Positions 11,517 to 20,464 of a stretch of DNA of 64,000 nt are shown piece by piece. Position 1 is the stretch's first letter; each line of letters starts with the position of its first letter. Below the pieces are notes generated by a model. The model was not told the origin of the DNA and did not search any database. It saw only the letters and a list, made by a program, of their open reading frames with translations. This DNA comes from Prostheceraeus crozeri (lineage: Eukaryota; Platyhelminthes; Polycladida; Euryleptidae): the NCBI GenBank assembly GCA_907163375.1, contig CAJQUW010005272.1, forward strand, positions 124,001 to 188,000, written 5' to 3'. The position numbers were made by a program, and so were the translations under genes.

Positions 11517-12026
11517 TGCGGAGAATTAATCTCGACATCCAATGAGGGAATGCGGCCTGTTTGTAAGGAGCAGGGAAATAGGATTTTTATATGAACTTTT
11601 ATTATTTATAGTGGTCATCCTTTCGTAAAATATTTTTTTGTTGAAATAAAGATACATCTATCACTTGGAACTTGTGGGCTGAAATTCCCAATCATGATTT
11701 TAACATGATTTCTACTCTGGACTGGAAATTCCATGGTATAGAATTGTGATCTGGTAGGTGGTAGAGTGTTAATTCAAGAAGAGTGAGTATGCAGCGAACA
11801 TTTCCATGCTATAAGATTCAGCTTTTTGCAGAGACGATGTTCTGTGCGGTGTAAAGGATATTTGATCCTTTTTTTGGCGATGAATTTGTTTAAATCATCC
11901 CTGTGCTTGTCATCGTGACAATCGCTGTTAAATAAAGTTGACTTTCCTCAATTTATCCGATGTTCCGTACAAATTTCGGAGAGAAACGGCAAGTTACCGT
12001 CCTTTGAATGATACAGCCACGGAATA
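11517..12026. other. Retrotransposon 3' region then intron, no gene seen
   Basis: 11517-11655 is probably the 3' untranslated end of the element above (AATAAA near 11645). The remainder up to 12026 has no recognisable feature. Confidence 0.4.
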
Positions 12027-14406
12027 AGACAGGTCGTCTCTTCTTCTGTTTGACTGGAAAGGAAACATCGGAACATGTAATGCTGATGAAATGGCACAAT
12101 CTCCTGACATAATGCCACAGCAATCGAACAACGAGCAGCCAGTTCAACATTAAACACGCCAAATTGTGCGAAGTTTCAGTGACCGCAAAGAGACACAGAC
12201 GATATCAAGTTCTGAAAGGTAGTTTGTGAACGTTTTTTCGCATAGCTGCGAACTTTTTTGATAATGATGGGAGCGACCAACATTATCGAGAAAACTTGTG
12301 CGCAATGATCTGAATTCTTCGAATCTGAAGGAATCGTGGTGATCGGAACATTTTGAAGGAATTCACAGCACTCCGCAAGCGACGCACGACTATTATTCCT
12401 ATCTCTGTAAGGCATTGAAAATTTCTTTTTGCCCACTCAGTAAATTCCTGCATGTGCCATCTTTTTGAATAAGTTTGCACTTCTAGAAAAGTGACACGCT
12501 TAAACAATCTAATTCCATAGGTGCAGCAGGTTACATAGCTTCAATCTAGACGGTACTACAGATTTCAAAATTTAAGAGATGAGAAAATTGTCAAAATAGA
12601 ACAGTATGATACCTGTTTAGCAATAATGAGGAATGAAGCTTCGCTAAAAGAATTGTAAAGCATTCACATGACATGAAAGGAAATTATGTTGATTACCAAG
12701 AAAATTTCATGAGCATTATTTTGACCTATGTCCTCACATGAAAAATGCAAACTAATTCTGTTCAATCATATATATTCATTTCTTTCTTCCGAAAATCAGA
12801 CAGTTATGACAGATGAATGCAAGAGAATGTGCAAAGTAAAACATCTACTCTAAGTGAGCTTCACAAAGTAGTGAGCATTTTAGAAACAATCGCATGTCAT
12901 ACATGGATGCAGGTAGATGTGATACTACAATAGAGGAGGGGCGGAGTAAGAAGGAAGAGCTGAGTGCTTTGAATATGATGAACAATGTCATTAAGTTGGC
13001 AGCGTGAATTCAACACCTGGCGAAAAGTTTTCATTGCACGCATCTGACGTCACTGTTTAGATATTGTAAGCCATAGAAATAGATTGTTTAACTGTAGTTG
13101 ACTAGAATGGAAATTGACTCAAGGTCGCGGCACATCCGGGGGAACTAAGTTGGGGCATGAACCACCAATGAAATGCTTAGATTTACTCATGTGACTGATT
13201 CTAACCCAATGATACAGACGTTGGCAGGTGCATCTAAGTGAAAATGCGTGCGATTTATGTGCCGTTATTGTACATTGCCTGAAGCTTAACCTCCGTTCTA
13301 GAGATTTTATTGTTGTCGATTTCTATGTTGTAAGCTGAGTGATACTTTCGAAGCCGATGAACAACAGAATTTACAGTTGCACTATTGTTCATGTCCATTC
13401 GCTGTGAAAACTACTGACTTTCCCATTTCGAAACCAGACTGAGGTACTGATTCACTTCGTCTGGCCAATAGGAAAGTCAATCACTTCCGCAAAGCGTTAA
13501 CAAGAACACTGCATTCGTAATAGAATAGAGCATCATGCCATTCTCGCTTTGCAATTCGTTTCGTGTTCAAGATCAGCCTGCTTTCGTACTCTGAAGTTTG
13601 ATATAATATAGGCATGATATAATTCTTGCATTCATGACCATAAATTACTCCATAACATCTTTTGCGGATGAATTCTATCCGTTTTATTGAAGAGTAGACA
13701 ATTGAACTCGAGTGGGCTTCTAATGTGAGATTTACAAAATTTTATCAAAATTGTCTGCTGCAGCAACATATTTGATTCAACAAAAAGATTATTCGCGATG
13801 CCATCTTCCGAATATAATTGAGATGATTATCCCAAGGGAACGCATGAACATCTACATTAACAGGATTACATGGCAGCGGATCAGGCCACAGAAATCTCTC
13901 ATCGGCAGATTGAACGTGAGATTCAATTGTTTATTTCATGTGTTACAGAATGCAGAATCACATTGTTTAAGCGTATCACCTTGCTAGAAGTGCAAACTGA
14001 TTCAAAACGATGGCACATGCAAGAAACTTACTGAGTGAGCAAAAAGAAATCATTAGTGTTTTACAGAGAAAGGAAAAAATAATCGTGTTATGAATTTCTT
14101 CAAAATGTTCCAATCGCCACGATTACTGCATGCGTTCCGATCATTATTTAAAAAGTTAGCAGGCGCACGAAAATACGTTCACAAACTTCCCTGAAGGACT
14201 TGATATCGTCTGTCTCTTTGCTGTGTGATCCGGTTGATAACAGTCACTGAAGCTTCTCACTATTTGGCGTATTTAAAACTTTAATGTTGACTTGCTGCCT
14301 ATTGTTCGATTGCTATGGTATTATGTCATCAGATTGTGCCATTTCATTAGCGCTACATGCTACAATGTTTCCTTTCTAGTCAAACAGAAGAAGAGACAAC
14401 CTGTCT
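12027..14406. mobile_element. Long inverted-repeat element (arms about 450-490 bp)
   Basis: The left arm 12027-12512 is the diverged reverse complement of the right arm 13958-14406. Clear anchors are AGACAGGTCGTCTCTTCTTC against its inverse near 14385-14406, the segment with GGTGATCGGAACATTTTGAAG against CTTCAAAATGTTCCAATCGCC (shown only in part), and the CACTTCTAG...CTTAAACAAT inner edge. The 1.4-kb centre contains no recognisable coding region. It may be a single non-autonomous transposon with very long terminal repeats or two copies of one repeat inserted head to head. Arms are clearly more diverged than those of the foldback at 6905. Confidence 0.7.
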
Positions 14407-14692
14407 AAGGGCTGTTTCACACATGCTACTTTTTGCAACGCCGAAGTCGCGCGGCTGTTTGTTCAACATTACAGCCTATGGAGCCTTTCACACATGTCGT
14501 GCGTTTTCATTTTGCCGTGAGTAAATCGCGCGATTTTCGTTTTTCACCTACCAATGATCTTCAGCATCATGTCAAACTGAGAACATTTCTCAGCTCACCA
14601 TTACATGGCGATCAGAACGCATTCCGAATTGCCGATTTTCGTTAAGTAGAACCGATTCTATCTGGAATAGTATCTTTGATTTCCAAAGTATT
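14407..14692 (+). repeat. Repeat family copy 1, left part
   Basis: Begins AGGGCTGTTTCACACATG, which looks like a terminal sequence of a DNA-transposon-derived repeat. From about 14440 it is homologous to 16934-17151 (shared GTCGCGCGG, AACATTACAG, CTATGGAGC, CACACATGTCG, GAACCGAT). The copy is split by the piggyBac-like element and resumes at 16666. Its start sequence also resembles the inverse of sequence ending at about 18947. Confidence 0.65.
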
Positions 14693-14696
14693 AAAA

Positions 14697-16661
14697 CCCA
14701 TAACGGCCCATTGTTCGTTTTTCGAACAGATGGGTTTCATCAACCGCATTCAACTACGTCATTGATCGATTCATTTCGACTCTCCGTTCAATGCAGTTGA
14801 TAAACAGTGCTAACGCGTAGCAGCAGTCATTTGTCTCGTCTACGCCTTCTTACAATTGCAGCTGCTGCAAGAGTTGTCGACAGTCACGAACTTTTCAGTA
14901 AGTCACCTTTGCTTCAAATAATCTAAGCTTATGTCGGTAATTAGAGTTAGAGGTAGCAATGATTCATAGTAATAGCAACAGTAGACTAAAAAGATTATTA
15001 TTGTATCATTTGCAGAAGAGTTGATGATGTTTTAGTATACGTAATGAGCATTTATGTTTTGCATGTTCGTTTTTCGAACAATGGGACTTAGACATTTCTG
15101 AAATCATAAATCTAAGAAATATCCACAGTAGTCACAGTTAGAAACTGGAACTATTATCCCGTAAATTTCAAGTGAAACTTTGAAACAATATCTTAAAAAA
15201 ATATTTTTGCCTTTCAGCTGATCAATGTCACGCTACAAAAGGACAAAGACGTTATACACTATAGATGAAGCTGTGGAAATGATCGAAAATGATGATTCTG
15301 TCGATGTAGACAACATCGTTATAATTCCGCCTGATAATACCGGTAATGTGACTGATGAAGAGGAAACAGAAGACCGTAACATAATTCCTCATGACGTTCC
15401 CGGTACGATTGAGGTAGATTACACCGATATATCTGCAGAACAAGATGAACAAGACATTGAATTCAAAGAGAATCGACCCTCGCATAAATCTAAGAGTCGA
15501 ACTGCTCGCCCTTCTTGGAAAAAGTCGGAGACATTTCGTCAACCAATTCCACAAGAATATCCGACTGCAATTTTAGATAGCCATCCCACTTGTGCTAAGA
15601 AGAATCCTTTTGAGCTCTTCTCAGAAATGAACCAGCTGTTAGTTACAGAAAGCAACCGACATGCGAATCAAAAGAATTTTCACTGGTCATCTTTTACAAT
15701 TGACGAAATGAACAGATTTTCCGGAATATTTCTCCTTTCTGGATACGTCACTCGTCCTAATCAGCGCTTATATTGGAATACAGATGAAGATGTGACTACG
15801 AGTACCACTATTGTTAGAAAAGCTATGCCAAGAAACCGATTTATGGACATGAAGAGGAGACGGAGATGGAGACGTCATTATAGCCGTATGGAATGACAAC
15901 AGACCGATCTACGTTGCCTCAAATCACCAGGGAGTGTCCCCAACAATCAAAAAGCGGCGGTACTCACGGATTCAAATTTCATACATTCAGGTTGACTGCC
16001 CTCAAATGATTCACGGATACAACTCTACTAGAATGGGAGGGGTCGATCTTTTCGACCGCTTCCTTAGTGACTATCGTCCGCGCATCAAAGGGAAGAAATG
16101 GTGGTTTGTTTTTTATACCCATGTCCTGAATGTATGCGTCGTTGCTGAGTGGCGAATTCACTGTGAAGTTGGTGGAACCATGCAGCAACTTGACTTTCGC
16201 CGGTATGTTGTGTGGACCCTTTTACAAATGCAAGCATCTTCCAGTTCCGAAATTCCAGCCACCGTTCACAGTGTTCTACCTGACATTCGCTTTTATGGTA
16301 TTGGACACTCTTTGCAGAAAATCTCCGAAGGTCGATGCAAAGCTTGTCAAAAAAACACGACTTACAAGTGTGGTAAATGCAATCAAGGACTTCACCAAAA
16401 GTGTTTTGCAGAATATCACATTCGTTAATGACATTCAAACTTATAAATCTGGATATACTTAAAATAAAGTAAACTTGGAATATTATTCATTTTTGATAGC
16501 TGTAAGACCCAATGTTCGAAAAACGAACATGTATCCAGAAGATACGAAAATTAACGGATTCTATAATTTCGATATATCATAGTCTTTTACATCACACAAG
16601 AAGCATTTATGCAAGTTTTCAGTGTTTTTTGCTCGTTGAGTTAAGTTTGGGCTTTTATGGG
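14697..16661 (+). mobile_element. piggyBac-like DNA transposon, internally deleted
   Basis: Ends begin with CCCATAA on the left (14697) and finish TTATGGG on the right (16661), the CCC...GGG ends expected of piggyBac elements. A TTAA follows the right end (16662-16665); the left flank reads TTAAAA, close to the TTAA target. Inside lies a broken piggyBac transposase (15225-16428). A 17-bp palindromic motif, TGTTCGTTTTTCGAACA, occurs at 14712-14728 and 15064-15080 and as its inverse at 16513-16529. A likely 5' untranslated intron runs from GTAAGT near 14898 to TTTCAG near 15217, just ahead of the start codon. The element sits inside repeat copy 1. Confidence 0.85.
15225..16428 (+). pseudogene. 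piggyBac transposase, core deleted
   Basis: 15225-15896 gives the N-terminal part: an acidic leader, then PFELFSEMNQLLV, then SGIFLLSGYVTRPNQRLYWN and AMPRNRFMDMK, the usual start of the DDE_Tnp_1_7 domain. The frame then changes near 15855 and continues with AVWNDNRPIYVASN, the RRYSR segment, YNSTRMGGVDLFDRF and GKKWWFVFYTHVLN, the usual end of that domain. The C terminus has a cysteine-rich zinc-binding tail, CKACQKNTTYKCGKCNQ then H, C and H. The middle of the domain, with the catalytic aspartates normally found between the NRF segment and the WND segment, is missing. Total about 390 codons against roughly 550-600 for intact relatives. Inactive. Confidence 0.85.
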
Positions 16662-16665
16662 TTAA

Positions 16666-16815
16666 TGTTCTCGAACTTCGTGTAAATCAATCAATACTGT
16701 AGCCAATGCACGTGCAAACGACAATGACTGACGTCAGTCATTATCACCAATTTACATTTTGACCTCGTTTTCAGCCGTAAGAGGTCAGATTTTGGTGATC
16801 CACACAGCAAACTGA
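16666..16815 (+). repeat. Repeat family copy 1, right part
   Basis: Continues the repeat interrupted by the piggyBac-like element. It is homologous to 17541-17735: shared CACCAATTTACATTT, CGAC/CCTCG, CAGCCGT and TTTTGGTGA. Confidence 0.65.
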
Positions 16816-16933
16816 CCCCCAGAGCATGAAGAATTTGATGGTGCTCATGGCGTTTCCCATGAAGAGAAGTTCTTGCCTTCGCAATCCCCTTTCCGTGGAG
16901 CAATGACCAACATAGACAGTCCATCGAAGACAA

Positions 16934-17151
16934 TTGCATAGTCGCGCGGATGCCAGGGTAACATTACAGTCTATGGAGCTCTCCACACATGTCGCGCGTT
17001 TTAAAAGCGGATAGTCGCAAGAATTCCCTGGAATCATAACGATCTTGAACATAGCATCAATCTGAGAACATCTGTGAGTGCAGTATGTTATGGTGATTAA
17101 AACGCATCCCGAATAGCTAAATTTCGTTCTGTGGAACCGATGCTATCACAA
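16934..17151 (+). repeat. Repeat family copy 2, left part
   Basis: Homologous to 14440-14660. It ends with CGATGCTATCACAA at 17138-17151, which is repeated at 17527-17540 on the other side of a Penelope-like insertion. Confidence 0.65.
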
Positions 17152-17526
17152 CGAATGTTTAGACGGTGGAGATATACTCAGTCAATGTATTCTATAAATC
17201 ACGTGGTTACAACTGCGTGAAACTTGAACACTTAAGTGGCAATAGTGCCATTGCACAACACATAGAACAATGTAACCATTGTTTTCGTAACTATAATGAT
17301 TGTTTTAAAATCATTTACCGTGGAAACTCGGACTTTGAGATTAGCATTGTTGAATCTATAAAAATTTTTAGTAGCAATCCATTGCTTAACCGAACATTAG
17401 GTTATAATGGTATCTCTTATTTCTTAAAGATATTTAACTAACAATACCTATTGTTTAATTGTTTATGCGTAGTATTTAAATAACCTTTTCTTCGTTGCAG
17501 ATTGTAACCACGTGATTTATAGAATA
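17152..17526 (+). mobile_element. Short Penelope-like element fragment
   Basis: A 375-bp insert flanked by the 14-bp direct repeat CGATGCTATCACAA (17138-17151 and 17527-17540). Near its ends it carries a perfect inverted repeat of about 25 bp (17187-17212 and 17502-17526, with CACGTGGTTACAA at its inner edge). The + strand encodes SAIAQHIEQCNHCF and then a segment ending ESIKIFSSNPLLN, which resembles the C-terminal end of the GIY-YIG domain of Penelope-like elements. Truncated fossil copy. Confidence 0.6.
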
Positions 17527-17540
17527 CGATGCTATCACAA

Positions 17541-17735
17541 ATAACACATTTGAAGTTCGAAAGTGTTGAGATTATTGACCTTCGCATGCGTCAAGCAATA
17601 GTGCCTTCCATGCGCATGCAATCGACGATGACAGAAGTCAGTTCATGTCACCAATTTACATTTCGACTTCGTGCTCAGCCGTCAGTACTCGGTTTTTGGT
17701 GAGTCACACACCAAAATGATTATTGATTGACTAGA
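17541..17735 (+). repeat. Repeat family copy 2, right part
   Basis: Homologous to 16666-16815 and resumes the repeat after the Penelope-like insertion. Confidence 0.6.
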
Positions 17736-18195
17736 CTGGAGCACTTGCAAAAGCAGAGGATAATGAAAGTTGTTGCTTCGTGAAAATTTGCTGACTTGTG
17801 CTATGAATAGATGGCGCAATCGACCGCTTTTATCGATGAACTGATTGAATAGGTTGCTGAAATTTCTGTCTTTAAAATGAGCTTACATGTCTATTACACA
17901 GTGCAGACGGCGAGACAAAATCGCTGAAATATGAATATCTTATGCTGATTTTGAATATTACAGCGAAATATGTAATAATGTATATTTCAGATATTCTGAT
18001 AGCAAATTTCCTACCGATTTGAATGAAAACAAGAACAAATACTTCTGAAGCCTGCCTTCAGAGCAATTTTGGTTCAAATCCTTCGATCTCCAATAGGCCA
18101 AGACACAACCACTTTCTATATCTCATGAAGTCGAGAGATCGAAATGGTTCGTCCGATGATTGAATAATTGTCGCAGAAATCGAAGTCCAAATCGA
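17736..18195. other. Intron sequence, no gene seen
   Basis: No coding region, RNA gene or repeat recognised. Confidence 0.5.
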
Positions 18196-18872
18196 CCGTG
18201 AAAAGGCAAAACAACGTATTTTGAAAATAGCTGCTTTGAGAAAACTTTGGTAAAAGCGAACGTGCATTTTCAAGTTAAAAAACAACGTATTTCAAAATAC
18301 GTTATTTATTTTCAGAGGCATGAAGCGCTAAAACAACGTATTTTAAAATGTGCCTTTTCAGATTCAGAAGTATAAAACAGCAAAACAAAGTGTTGCAAAA
18401 TACTTTTTATCAGGAAGAAGAGGTATGATGCGATTGCGAATGTGTTCAATCTATTTTAGATTTCTAATAGGTATTGTTGTGAATGAAGAATCAAAGATTG
18501 CGGCGTATTTCGAAATACGTTGTTCTGCATTTCCACAGGTCAACTAAATATCATAGAATTTGTGACGTATTTTGGAATACGTTGTTTTGCCTATTCATAG
18601 TTTATTAAAATGCCAATCAGATGAAGCGTATTTTGAAATACGCTGTTTTATAGCTTCATTAGAAAAGATATTTCATCGGACCTCGATGAGATAGTTAGTT
18701 CCATTGAAGTGTAGCTTATATTTGCAAATTGTTTTATTCTATAAAAGCATTATTTTTTCTTGTTTAAAATAACTGACTAATCTTAGACGAAAATACACAT
18801 ACTGAATTACCAATATGATCATGTTAAGGCAAAACAACGTATTTTTAAATACGTTGTTTTGCCTTTTCACGG
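18196..18872. mobile_element. 677-bp palindrome-rich element (ACGTATTT...AAATACGT array)
   Basis: The ends are inverted: CCGTGAAAAGGCAAAACAAC at 18196 and its complement ending at 18872. Inside, the module AAAACAACGTATTT and its inverse recur at about 18211, 18276-18307, 18330-18360, 18503-18535, 18564-18597, 18624-18658 and 18826-18865; the last is an almost perfect 38-bp palindrome. A more diverged copy is near 18380. Each module is a palindrome centred on ATTTNNAAAT with CGTATTT/AAATACG shoulders, and several run on into GCCTTTTCA or a close variant. No coding region. Best read as a non-autonomous element built from repeated terminal-type motifs. Confidence 0.75.
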
Positions 18873-19592
18873 CTGAAATGTGAAAGGCTAATTCCAAATT
18901 TCAGCGACAATCGCGCTGGAAAAAGTCGCATATGAGAGACAGTCCTAATTCTGTGGTTACAAATCATCCAATTGCTATGGCTTGATCCGTTGTGGTCATA
19001 GACATAGATTCTATAGTACCGTCAATTTCTATGGTTGAGGTGGAGGTTCATGTTTCGAACATTTTAAATGCAGTCGGTTATGCAATCCACAGAATAGAGC
19101 TTCTCGTCTACAACTCGTTTTTCTGGAAGTCGATGCTATTACTCGTCATTTCTAATAAGCAAATAGTTATTATTTCATTACGGGGTTATCTTAAGCTGGT
19201 TAGCCTAACAACTACGAGTAATTTCATGACTATGGCACCAGCTATTTATCAGGTAATTATGAATTCATTCTGAAAAGTCACCATTTGCGATCAGAATTTT
19301 CATCGATTTTTCAATATAATACCTATTAATTTGAAGCAAATATTTACTTACATGTGGTCTCCTTTCAACTCACCAGCAAAAGACCAAATGCAGACAGTAC
19401 ATTTCTGATTAATGGATGATATTAATATATTGATCAATATTAATGGCATTTGTTATATAAATTTTATGCTGCTTGAATTTGCATTTGTCAAATGAATAAT
19501 CAAAATGTCAAATGAATTTTGATCTCATGATGTAAACGACATTTCCTGACTCTTCCTTCGAACGTCTTCACACGTATCTTCCTCATTTTTAG
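18873..19592. other. AT-rich intron sequence, no gene seen
   Basis: Begins with about 75 bases ending AAAGTCGCATATGAGAGACAGTCCT in part (ends near 18947), which resembles the inverse of the repeat start at 14407. The open frame 18992-19273 shows no domain. The last 300 bases are AT-rich and lead to the acceptor CCTCATTTTTAG at 19592. Confidence 0.5.
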
Positions 19593-19727
19593 ATTCGTTC
19601 ACATTTTGATATCAACTTTTCCAAATGGATGAGGAGAAATTATCATTTGTACTCATTATTGAGAGAGATTGATATCAGCGAGCGAAACACATCTTGCCAA
19701 CTCCTTCAACGACATACGAGGTGTCTG
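19593..19727 (+). CDS. PALD1: Paladin, internal exon (window exon 3)
   Basis: 135-nt exon, 45 codons, phase 0. Acceptor ends TTTTTAG at 19592; donor GTGAGT begins at 19728. It encodes IRSHFDINFSKWMRRNYHLY followed by SLLREIDISERN and ends CQLLQRHTRCL. It matches the paladin linker after the first unit (…FSRWLCAHPELYRL, from memory) through the FSKWMRRNYHLYSL core. The following sequence is more charged and less conserved. A 377-bp intron separates it from the next exon. Confidence 0.85.
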
Positions 19728-20104
19728 GTGAGTCATTCAGATGATTCCGCGGGGGAACAGATTGTTTGCGTTCAATCATGCAAGATAAGAGATAACTTAT
19801 TGTGTCCTACAAATGTCCATGTGATGAATTTCCATGATCATCAGCTTCGAGAGAGAATGAAGTGGTGTTTGCTGGGTCCTTACATGGGATGCTGCTCTAG
19901 TAGGACTGAAGATTCCACGTGCCATGTGGTTGCTGTATCAAAACATGCTTACTCAGTTAGTTGTTAATGTATCTGAGATCTTGAAAAATAAGCTGAAAGC
20001 ATGGATTGAGATGCTGATATTAGCTTTGTTTTAATTGCGCGAATTAAGTTTTCATACTAATAGGTCACCCCTCAGTACAGTCACTGAATTTAGTTGATTT
20101 GCAG

Positions 20105-20464
20105 CCAAAATTCGGCAAAATCCCAACCGGAGTATCAATGCGATTCACATCGATGCCTTGTCTTCAGTTTGCAGATAACACTCCGTACATCGATGCCTTG
20201 TCATCCTTCGCTGACATTCACGTCTCCAATTTTCGTCGTGTTTTGGGTTGGCCGTTATATGGAGCTGCACATCCAACAGGCCGCGGATTATTCCGTGCTG
20301 GTGCTCGCTTGGTGGATGGGAAACATCGACATCCTTTTCTCGTGTGGATAAATCTTCGTGAAGACGTATCGTTGGAGCTTGATGGTGAAGTGTACAGCTG
20401 GAGGGAGAGTACAATGTTGCGGACGTCAATTCCAGTCAAATACGCAACAGATGAAGAAATTGAG
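20105..20464 (+). CDS. PALD1: Paladin, internal exon (window exon 4)
   Basis: 360-nt exon, 120 codons, phase 0. Acceptor TTGATTTGCAG ends at 20104; donor GTACGT begins at 20465. It opens the second phosphatase-like unit. Clear paladin signatures are ADIHVSNFRRVLGWPLYGAA (vertebrate DVANFRRVPRMPIYGTA, from memory), FLVWINLREDVSLELDGEVY (vertebrate VVWVSLREEAVLECDGHTY) and the start of the following helix, KYATDEEIE. The long open frame from 20099 is the same frame extended through the acceptor and is not a true start. This is the best conserved of the exons upstream of the active-site exon. Confidence 0.93.

Noticed and set aside
14407-18947. A single large transposon bounded by AGGGCTGTTTCACACATG and its inverse near 18947
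   Set aside because: The two ends are only loosely similar, no target duplication was found, and the interior is better explained by two repeat copies with separate insertions.
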